The notes beneath the pieces were generated by a model. That model searched no databases. It was not told the origin of the DNA and saw nothing but the letters and a program-made list of their open reading frames with translations. From assembly GCA_034698045.1 (NCBI GenBank), contig JAQGAU010000272.1, forward strand, positions 1 to 32,307: a DNA stretch of 32,307 nucleotides, in the 5' to 3' direction. Below are positions 8,390 to 17,661 of the stretch, in pieces (position 1 is the first letter of the stretch; each line of letters starts with the position of its first letter). Origin of the DNA: Paramacrobiotus richtersi (Eukaryota > Tardigrada > Eutardigrada > Parachela > Macrobiotidae). The position numbers and the translations under genes were made by a program.

Positions 8390-10525
8390 CCATCGTAAAA
8401 GTAACTTAATCGTCACAAGCCTGGAAAGGGAATGATGGCGCAACAGGTACAGATGTATGCAAAAGGCTGTATCAGTTTGGTGTTCCTTTATAAGTGGTGC
8501 GCGAATCGAAGGCGATTCGAAGCTCTCGTGCCGGTAGACCAGTTGGGAAGTCTCAGCAAACTAACCACGCAGGCAGATCAGCTTCTGTACTGTAACTCTG
8601 ATGTTCTCGAAGAATGTTGCAGGCCGATAGTGGAAATAGTAAAAAGTTTATTTTGCTAGACTTTCGCGGCTATGTGAATAAAAACGGAGCAGTTTCTAAT
8701 GGTGCTGTTTTCGCTGTGATCCGATGCACCGGAAGTTCAGAATCGCAGTCTTGCAAAGTGACCGTCCTTTCTGGGTGTGAGCACTAACAACGCAGCATTT
8801 CTGCAGCGTGTAGAAATAGTCGGTTAAAAAAAAACATACCGATGGTTACGTCACTGATCTGTCATAATTCTTAGTTTAGTTTTGTTTAACGCCCACAGAT
8901 ATGCAGTACAAGGGAGGAATCCCATATTTAAAAGAAAGAACTTTCACGCACACATTGGCACAAAGAAAACCCCAGATTATCATTATAAACGAAAAACAGC
9001 ATCTAAACAGCCAGAAGAGGGAATAAAAACCAGTTCAGATGCTCGAGATATTTACGTAATTACACATTTACATTAAACGTTTGCCTCCAAAAAAGCAGCG
9101 GAAGTTTTGTTTTTCCTGTTCTTCTTACCACTTTGTTTTGTTTTCCTGTCCGATAATTAATTACAAAAGTCAATTTTGGAGCACGCAGGTACCTCAAAAG
9201 GCAAATATACGAATATAGACGTTTCTGGTCTCGGAAATCGAGGAAAGCTCCGAATTTATAGTGCGTGCAATGCCTGTGATGAACAACTGAATATCTTGCT
9301 TACATTGCGCTGACATGCCTTGGATTCTTATTTCGTACTATGAATCAATAACAGCAGACAAATTCTATTGCTTTCAGAAGGTGCATTTGTGACAACGCTT
9401 CGGCACCACACAAAAAGAGATTGCACTTCAAATTAAGTGCATTTCAAACTAAAAAGGCGCGCGACACACAGAAAACTCGCCCATATTTGTCCATCCAAAA
9501 AACCGCTTTATCCGAAACTGCGTGACGACGCCCTAAAAAGACATATTATAATTATCCCAAATTATAATTATGCCAATAGCGAATACATGGAGTTGATTGT
9601 CCTTTTGGTGATTCAGTCGCAGAACCGATTAAAGCATTTTCAGTAGATCGTACCGGGAGCACATGTTACGCACCGACTGCTATCACCACGTACATAAAAA
9701 CAAAAGTTTGTTTAGTACAAGTTCGCTAATATTTCGAAAGTAGACAAAACGGATTCGAAACGCAGTTACGCTAATGTAGGGAGATACTGACACAAATGTA
9801 TAATCGAGAAATCGTTAACGGAAACAGATTCTAACCGATTTGCCAGATGCGATCGATAACCAAGAAAAAAACATTTTTTTGCCGTATTTTCCCGGGCTTC
9901 AGTGAAGGTCACTTTTTTTTCGCGTACAGCGTAGATCGACTATGCTCGTACGGTCGTATGGCTTACTACACTTTTTGTACTGCAACACACCTAGTTATAC
10001 GGATACATCATACGACGCTGGCTTGGTTCTTGTTGACGCAGCCATATCAGGTCGTCGTCATAGTCGTTACTCCGGAGCCACTCCATCGGGATCTGCACCG
10101 ACTACGAACACACAAATCATGAAGCCTTTGCGAAACGTTATTTGCTCAGTGTATATCTCACCATTTGGACTAGGCAGACAAAGATAACCAAGGATGTAAG
10201 GATAGTCCACATCATTGACATGATGATTCAATCACAGTCTTGAACGGTTGTAAAGAACCCCGAATTGGATCAGTTACGGCCTTGCAGCAGAAGTTACGGG
10301 AACTTTAGTCCAGATTAATTGCTATTAGTATCGCAGGAGTTTTGCTGTGGTAGTGCAACTTTGGGAGTATCTTATTGCAAATACAGCGAATGACTTGTCT
10401 GTGGCCCTTCGCAAAATAACAAAATCCAGCAAACCATGGCTGCATTGAGAGGGCTCGTACTGTGCGTGACCTTTAGCTTAGCAACACATGGCGCAGCATA
10501 AGCCATGTATACAGCTTCGAAAACA
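8390..10525. repeat. Long direct repeat, copy 2 (about 2.1 kb)
   Basis: Same orientation as 79-2175. It has extra sequence at its left end, including an open frame 8432-8659 (75 codons, ending IVEIVKSLFC) followed by AATAAA at about 8677. Copy 1 is interrupted at the same place, so if that frame was ever a 3' exon it survives only here. No protein family is recognised. The flanking 10526-11158 contains no gene that I can support. Confidence 0.85.
10003..10135. other. Near-identical core inside the 2.1-kb repeat, copy 2
   Basis: This is the partner of 1673-1805, with one mismatch in 133 bases. Just downstream, a GTAAGGATAGTCCACATCAT segment (10196-10215) that can form a CATCAT/ATGATG hairpin is also kept in both copies. 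Confidence 0.6.
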
Positions 10526-11158
10526 CAGTTCTATAATTATAACTTAAATTTATCCTAACCAGCAGCAAGGAAAACCTTGTTCTGCAAATCTGCATTACAA
10601 AAGCCGGAGAAGTTAAAAAATGCCAGCAATCATTCCGAATCCAATTATTTTCACGCTAACCGTAGAATGACAACCTCAAGTATTATTGTTTGGTTTTGAT
10701 TGTTGTTTCGTTGACCATATTCTGATACCGAATTCGTCGGTACCTAAATCATCCACAATTGTGCAGTGAAACTTCTACAGCATTGGTGTTACAAGAGGGA
10801 ACATTGCATTATAATATGCAAAAAGCTGAGACGTGTATCATCTCATAATAATCTGTAAGTGTAAGTAGAACAATGTAAGTGTAATATGTGAGTTACTTTC
10901 AGTGTGCCGAAGAGAAAGTGGCCTTTTTCGGTCATTTGACTTGGAAATTTTTACTGCTTTATGCTTTTATCGCTTTCCAAAACGGAGGGATGAATTAACC
11001 ACATTGTTACAAACAAATTTGTCCTGTATGTCATTACCTGTTGTATGGCTTATAGCCTTCTTTCTTAGGGGTAGACAGATCATGTAGACTCACAACACAA
11101 AAAAAGTTTCTTATAATTTTAGGTCATACTCGGTCCTCCCGGAAAACAATGGACATTT

Positions 11159-11887
11159 TCAGTTAAACCCCCTGTGGTTCTGATTGCTGAATTTTGCTCC
11201 CTGTGTCTGCTGGGCATCATTTGCACCGGCTTGAGCAGCGCCTTGTATTTTAGGATTGATACCACTGGCAGCATTCGAACCTGGCCCGATTTCGTTGGTG
11301 TTGCACTGCATGACGCATGCGAATTTATTCATCTTTATTTCGCCGGCCTGGTGATCGGCCGTGTGGATGCTCTCCGCGTCGGCATTACGGGCACCGGCAT
11401 CTGAGCCTTCGGGTTTCTTTTGGACTTGGATGCGGCTCTTATCGAAATTAGAACCGATCTGGAATCCTGTGTTACCGAATCCTGAGTTACCGAATCCTGA
11501 GTTACCGAATCCTGAGTTGCCGAATCCTGGTCCTGTCGGAAAGATGCATGTTTGAATTGTCCTCTGCATCCACAAAATTTAATTTCCATTGAAGTGCGCT
11601 CTCGTAAGAAACGGCAAAATTAATGCCAGGCTGTCAACAGTACGTTACTTTATGAGTTAACTGTTGAGCATCTGCGAAATCTAGTGACTTTAGTTGGGTG
11701 ATAAAACAGACGACGCCGTATGGAAATACATGGACACAGGTTAGACGTATATTATTTTGGGTTGTAGTCTTTTTAATTAAAGGTAATCAGAAAGCCGATT
11801 ATTCACAGAGCTCTCGAACTTACTGTTGTTAAAGCCACCTCCCAAAGTTCCGATAACAAGCGTCAAAAATACGATTTGGCGCAACAT
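11159..11887 (-). CDS. Small secreted protein with GFGNS repeats (two exons)
   Basis: Exon 1 is 11824-11887 and exon 2 is 11159-11532 (64 + 374 nt, exactly 146 codons with the stop; 145 residues). Exon 1 begins with ATG and encodes a signal peptide: MLRQIVFLTLVIGTLGGG, a short basic start, then a hydrophobic core and small residues. The donor A|GTAAGT and acceptor CCGACAG|GA join one plus two codon bases in frame. Exon 2 starts with four tandem five-residue units (GFGNS three times, GFGNT once), followed by a hydrophilic Gln/Asn/Ala/Gly-rich region with only two cysteines (FACVMQC). The rest looks disordered. A secreted or extracellular-matrix role is inference; no family is recognised. The DNA repeat unit is 15 bp (11471-11530 region), so unit number may vary between individuals. 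Confidence 0.7.
11471..11530. repeat. 15-bp tandem repeat encoding GFGNS
   Basis: Four units of CCGAATCCTGAGTTA, the last ones with single changes, lie inside exon 2 of the secreted-protein gene. The length of 15 keeps the reading frame whatever the number of units. Confidence 0.85.
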
Positions 11888-11940
11888 TTTGGAAACAAAT
11901 TTATACAGCTGTAAACTGTTAATTAGGGATGAAGCGATAT

Positions 11941-11969
11941 ATTTGCATAAGCTGTCTGAATGTTTTATA
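11941..11969 (-). promoter_or_regulatory. Candidate TATA box and octamer of the secreted-protein gene
   Basis: On the minus strand TATAAAA (11963-11969) lies about 80 bases before the ATG at 11887, and an ATGCAAAT octamer, the classic POU-factor site, lies at 11941-11948. With a start 25-30 bases after the TATA box, the octamer would fall at about the initiation site, so its role is uncertain. A second TATAAAT-like site is at about 11900-11907. Confidence 0.35.
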
Positions 11970-12716
11970 CCACCTCGTTGATATTTCCCGGTAGATTCCA
12001 GCTGTTCCCTGTGTGGACTTTGTTGTACAAACGGATTCCTTAGGACCCATTTTTACCATTTGCTACGAATCACCGGACTTGTTTGTCGAAAAACAGTGGG
12101 AGACCATACATATTTACAAAGTAGTCTGTTCTTTGTTTTCATTGGAAAAAGATCATGGCAGTCGGCCAGAGAAAAACAGTGGGACATTGTAGTAATACCG
12201 CAGTCTGGTGAGTATGTTGTTGGGAAAAAAACTTTGCCAGTCTGCCAGAAAGCAGTGATGCAGTATGGCATTAAGAGTAACTACATTATTTGAAAAACGT
12301 GAAAGAAAGCGTAGTTTTGACAATTCTTTTTTGTGCTTTTGTTACTCTTGTTCAAGAGACGCACTAAATTACCACACGTGTTCATATTGTTATTTTTGAA
12401 ATGTTCTACACGTAGTACGCATAACATACGTAGATCCCACGCAAATTATTTCAGAAAATATGGTCATATACATTTCCCACACTGCGCACACAGCAAACTA
12501 CCGGATATTACTGTAAGCGTCACATTCAAGCAAAAGTTGATCACGTTTTGGACTTATGAATGTTGCGCCGATCGACGAAATATTGTGCAGCGGCGATTCC
12601 AGCAGTAAAAGCAGAAAATTGTGCTGATAACGAATCCGAAGTCCGAAGAAAACCGAAGAGTTCGACAGTTCTGACAATTCCCAGGGTCTCGGTCCGCACT
12701 TGTTCACTACTTGGAC

Positions 12717-12800
12717 AGTAGCGCTCTTCGCAAAGAAACTAAATCCAACAAACAATGAGTGCATTGTGAAGACTCGTGGAGTGCCTGACCTTTAGCTTAA
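12717..12800. repeat. Third, partial copy of the 2.1-kb repeat
   Basis: This stretch (CTCTTCGCAAAG through GACCTTTAGCTTA) matches 2038-2120 and 10402-10487 in the same orientation at somewhat lower identity. Only the right end of the repeat is present. The surrounding 11970-12716 and 12801-13700 hold no supportable gene. The open frames at 12053-12293 on both strands are mutually overlapping and unrecognised. Confidence 0.65.
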
Positions 12801-13715
12801 AGTCGGCGCGTTAACCACAGCTGTAACGGTTGCAAAACAAACCAGATTAACGCTCAGGTTTGCAAACCAAATCGATCATTCACGTGAATTATTAATTCCG
12901 AGTCAGAATTTTCGTTGACCTATTTCGCGAAAACAGAGATCATAAAGCTTGAAAATGAGGTCGAAAGTATGCGAACAGTTTACCAGATATAGTAAAAATT
13001 TGAGGTCAGTCCACAAAATATGCAGTACAGATGTATGTACGACAAGAGATGTGATGAAGGCATGTATCGTAGTGTAATGGCTAATTTCGCAAATTTTGAA
13101 GTGTTCAGTTTCCTAAATATTGTGTGTGGTGCAGTTCATCACCATGTGCAGTTCATAACTTCAAATCGCGCAGTCTTAATAATTTTTAACATTTCCACTT
13201 TGAAACAGTAACACTTTTAAACTTTCCACGGATTCTTTCAATGAGTTATAAATGGGAGTCGCATTGTCAGATTTTCGGTGTTGAGCTCGGTGTGGTTTGC
13301 CTTAAGTTTGTCAGCCCAGATGGAAATCAACACAGAGATCTGAATCTGTAAACGGCATGTAGATTCCATTTTGACGTCGAATAAATACTGGCAAGAAATT
13401 TCGAAACTTTCATACCAAAACCTTTGTAATGAAATTATGGTTGCACGATTAGTGCACTTTGTAATGAAATTAGTGTAGTGACTGCACGATTTTCTCCACT
13501 TGGATGAGTGCAGATTTAGGTGTAACGGCTTGAAGACGCTCGGTAGAGTTGCTTCTCTTTGTACTGTACGTAATTTTTTCAGTGTCGTGGCTTTCTTTAC
13601 GCAGTACTGCAGCTCTTGGTAATTTTTATGTTAAGCATTCAGAAGTTTATCACTTTTTCCGAAAGGTAGTCCGGCGTCTCACAAGCAGAAACTACGAATA
13701 CGTTCAGTAGTTGCA

Positions 13716-13753
13716 GCCATAAACGACCATGACGGCCATAAGCGGCCATGACG
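13716..13753. repeat. Two tandem 19-bp units
   Basis: GCCATAAACGACCATGACG is followed directly by GCCATAAGCGGCCATGACG. No function is visible. A second short duplication, TTTGTAATGAAATTA with a 36-base offset, occurs at about 13424-13475. The rest of 13254-14200 is gene-free. Confidence 0.55.
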
Positions 13754-14595
13754 ACTGCAGGCTCGTTTCTTTTGTCAACGGGTCACTGATATTAAATTTA
13801 TCCAGTTAACCACTTGTGCGTTATGTCGGTGCTGAAGTACAGTAAATGTACAGTAAATATCTTTTTGCAGTGGAATGTTTCGTAGTGTAAAGGCTCATGA
13901 TCAGATCTTCAATAAACCCTAGTGGTATAATCCAGGACGCAGTGGCAAACAAAATAACGTGTGACTCGTTTCAACACCTTTTTTAACTGGCTCCAGTTAT
14001 ACAAGAGTTGTCAAATTTAGAAATTCGGAGTATAAACTAAGATTAGCCATAGCCGGAAGATATGACACTAACTAAAAGAGACGAGCTTGACACTGTGACC
14101 AGAAACCTGATAAAAAAACGAAGCAAAAAATTAATCTAAAAACCATATTCATTTTCATTATTAATCGAACACGTAATCAAAAAGTAGGCAACTCTTTCTG
14201 ACCTTAAAGATTTCTGGTGAAAGAAGAATGTAGCAGTTCTTGCGAAAGAATTTTCCAACCGCTATTTTAATGATTTATCCCCAACGTCTTAAAGACGATA
14301 GAAATGTTGAAATCACAACAAACCCGTCGGGTATAACTAAGGCACAAATATCACAAAAGGTCACCTCCTTGAAATCATCAACGATGACAAAATCGGAGAA
14401 AAACGGCAAAAATGAATGGCAAAAAAATGGCGACGTTTGAGACGAGGAAATTTTCAGCAAAAACTGCCAACAAATGTCTGTTATAAAGCAGAAAGTTTTT
14501 ATGAAAAACACTATATGTAAAACTTACTGAGCGAAATTAATGTTAACTGTTTTTCAAATGCGGACTTTAGTTTCCACGGTTCCTAGGCAGCAGGC

Positions 14596-14614
14596 AGCCA
14601 CTACACTACGAAAC
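14596..14614 (-). repeat. tRNA-Val-like 5' fragment (type copy of a dispersed short repeat)
   Basis: Read on the minus strand this is GTTTCGTAGTGTAGTGGCT, which resembles the first part of eukaryotic tRNA-Val including the A box. Similar fragments on the minus strand lie at 15043-15060, 17016-17034, 18263-18280, 19554-19570, 23926-23944, 24513-24530, 26912-26928, 31292-31311 and 31851-31868. On the plus strand they lie at about 13068-13082, 13879-13896, 21291-21306 and 28633-28648. No convincing B box follows in the copies I inspected, so these are degraded heads rather than tRNA genes. Almost all lie in VPS18 introns or spacers. Confidence 0.55.
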
Positions 14615-14947
14615 CACACTGTGACTGGAATTTTTCTAACCACATATCCACGAATCTTTCAGCAAATGTGAAACAAATACTAACAGTCCATTCCGCCACA
14701 AACAGTTTACCATGACTGACAATTTTCGAAAAATTTTCAACAAGAACATTATGCGGGAAACATGATTTCAGTCTGATTACAACGACGTTTCCTTGTCCAT
14801 ACTCCATACTCAAGTGGCAACGGTCGGATTCACGATGACCTATACTTCACGTCATACTACCACGATTTATCCACACAATGGAAGCTAACCGTAAAAATAT
14901 GCACAAATTCAGTTGAATGTTACGGTCACCACAAAAAAAATTCCAGA

Positions 14948-14989
14948 AGAAGAAAATAACTGTAGAAGAAAATACAGTTATTTTCTTCT
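14948..14989. repeat. Perfect 17-bp inverted repeat with overlapping alternative hairpin
   Basis: The arms AGAAGAAAATAACTGTA (14948-14964) and its exact complement (14973-14989) enclose an 8-base loop. GTAGAAGAAAA inside the left arm and loop can pair instead with TTTTCTTCTAC, giving a competing fold. It lies within the insert that breaks the VPS18 remnant. Confidence 0.7.
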
Positions 14990-15482
14990 ACAGCAAAGCG
15001 AGATAGGGCCTAAGTTGACAGCGAATCAATGGAGTTTTAGTAGCCATTATACTACGACAATCACAATTAAGTACTGATCGCATGCCCAGCTGTTTGTAAA
15101 TTGTAATGCTTGTACATTGCCTGATTGCCAAAAGCGTTTCCTTAATGATATTTTACCAGATAATTCTATGTACGCTTTTCACGGCTTTCTAGCTCCAGTA
15201 ACACCAGGCAAAACTCTCCACAACAAACACTATTTTTACAACTCCAACTACTTTCTGATGCCTAACATTTATGTAGTCCATTTTCAGAAAAAAAATTGTA
15301 CACAGCATCACTTTCTAAAGCAGATACAGACAGACCCATACAGTACAGCTTGACAACATACTGGGCGATCAGCAGCCACAATTTCTTGCTGGTGTCGTTA
15401 TCCAAACCGAAGGATCGCGCGATGGGTTTGGCCAGATCGGAATCGAACACTATCGCTTGCATGTGCAGCTCCAAACCGCAGT

Positions 15483-17661
15483 AGAAATCGACATTGATAC
15501 CAGTTCGTGAACGGTGAAGGAAAGGTTCTAATCTGGGATGCAACTTGTTGGAATACTGTATCAGACTCGAGTGTCGCGGGTTCCGCCAGAAATGCCAGAC
15601 ACACTGCACATGTGACAGAAAACATACTTTTATAACATACATATATTTCCGTTTACATTTCTGTACCCGCTTGTTAACACTACTTTCGAGAACGTAGTAG
15701 ATTTCACAATTCGCCAAAAAAAGCATGAATTATGTATACATACATATCTGGATATGAGAACAAGCAGGGTATAATAACAGCCTTAAATTAATAGCTGTTC
15801 GTAATAGCTGTTCACGCTTCCGCCCACGTTTTGAAAACCGTTAACGTTCACTAAAGTGCTATAAATTAGTTTTTTTTTCTGAAAACTGTCTGCAGCTTTA
15901 TATGAGAGCTTGCTTCCACTTGTTGCTTGAAAATTCATCGCATTAATAACGTTGCCACTTTATTTCTATGCCCACCTACGCCCCACCCACATGACAACGA
16001 TTTGGCGCGAAAAGTTGTGAAAAAACTAAATAACTAACGGGAAAATCATGGTGTAATTAACCAGAACGAAAGCAATCCAAAGGGCAAATAAAGAAAAGGT
16101 GCAGAAATCAATCGTACAATCAAATTTACGGATACTCAATTTACAACGTGTTAAATTAAAACGTGAAATTAAAACTAAACTACACAAAGACAAGGGTAAT
16201 AACAATCATGTCGAGGGAGAAAAGAGGTCAAACAGCACTTCGCGCAGAAGGATAAACCTAACTGTAAACCGCAAAGAAAAAGAAAAATGTTTAACAGGAA
16301 CAGTCGCTGAAGACTATCTGTTACATGCAATGTAAAGACATTCTCGCATTCTAGGGGATGCCAAGAAGTATGCATAAGCCCTTGTACTACAAAACATCAC
16401 GATCGATAATGCATACCATGGCATCCGTTTAAAAATAGTACGTTTAGGTATATCCCGAACATACCTACATTTTACGTATTGCCTACCAATCAAACTCACA
16501 CTGATCTGTAACGGAGATAAAATCTGCGCACTTTACTTCAGATACTACAAAATTTCCCATATTTTCCACGTAGTTTTATTAAGATATTGTTTGCTTTTTC
16601 AGCGTAACAATTGCAGAACCGCAAGTAGGAGTTTTACCAAGGGTTTGATAACGCGAAAGCTGACACAATTACATACCCATATACTACGGAATTTAGGACA
16701 GCACAGGTTAAAACGGAGAAAGCAATAATTCAGATCAATAAATGAGTCAAAATTCAAAAATGGAAAAAATCGACATTAAAAAATAAATTATTTTTCGTTT
16801 TCGTTATTCATAATTCAAGAATATTTTTAAATAGCGCCTAATTGTTAGTAGATAAAGGAGATTGGCCTAACAAACTACAAAGAAGTACGAAAGCACCTTT
16901 CCATAAAAAGAGCTAATCTGCACAAGGTTATTAAACGTTAAACCGTTTTCCACTTTCCACATCCGAACTCAAATGACTACATCGATTCGAAGACTGCCTT
17001 TCCGGGCGGCAATAGAGCCACTGCACTACGAAACCACGCTTTAATGTACGACATCCAAAGTCAATGACAGACGTGTTCCATTGGACTGTACACTGTACAA
17101 CTGAAAGGCTGACACCGCCAAACAATTGTAGCACAGTTAGCACCCCATAAACAGAAGTCTAAACATATTACCAGTACAAAAATACTTATATCACAAGTCA
17201 TTCGATACAATCCATTATCTGGTCATAATCTCGTAATCTCGTCACATCTTGTAAGCCATTTATTGTGCACAAAACTTCAAGCCCATGCATTACGATTCAT
17301 CACATTCGAATGAAACAAGCAATATGACAGTGCCGGAAAGCCAGAGTGAAAACGAGATAGATCGCAAGTTATTCGATAAGATCCCCTACGTAGTCAAGTT
17401 GTAATCTCGTCACAGCTGGTGAGCGATTTATATTACAGTAACTAATTGCGGTGGGACCAGAACTGGATAAAGGTCATAAACAACATGCCCCAGTGTATGG
17501 CCACAATCTGTCAAATATCTTGATGAAATTTACTAGCTTTTACTTTTCCCTTGATCGCAGTCTTTCTTTCTGTGTACTTTTGTTCACGCTTAATTCTTAG
17601 ATCTGTACACATATATAAGAATTAACTGTTTCAGGTTCCTTTTTTTCTGTTTCGTTTCACG
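15483..17661. other. Gene-free spacer with minor repeats
   Basis: No exon with acceptable splice signals was found. Short open frames such as 16099-16335 are Lys/Arg/Asn-rich by composition and unrecognised. A direct repeat with an offset of 168 bases (17233-17262 and 17401-17430, both containing GTAATCTCGTCAC) suggests an old tandem duplication. tRNA-Val-like fragments lie at 17016-17034 and about 17281-17298. Confidence 0.5.

Larger units (their letters stand above)
14205..15482 (-). pseudogene. VPS18 remnant: 3' flank joined to a broken exon
   Basis: From about 14205 to 14365 the sequence matches the 3' flank of copies B and C (22325-22500 and 29755-29930), including ATCACAAAAGGTCACC. It then passes directly into the end of the clathrin-repeat exon (14366-14410, encoding DFVIVDDFKE), so the last two exons are deleted. 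The exon resumes only at 15352-15482 (SKKLWLLIAQYVV and YCGLELHMQA) after about 940 bases of unrelated DNA. That insert includes two tRNA-like repeats and a hairpin. The frame is lost beyond the preserved blocks. This is the left-most part of the VPS18 array still in array order. Confidence 0.85.

Noticed and set aside
12053-12293. Open frames on both strands over the same 230 bases
   Set aside because: The frames are mutually antisense, neither has recognisable content or splice context, and a short internal direct repeat (AAAAACAGTGGGA) explains some of the regularity.
16099-16335. 78-codon plus-strand frame rich in Lys, Arg and Asn
   Set aside because: The composition follows the AT-rich DNA. 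There are no splice or start context signals, no homologous copy and no recognised motif.
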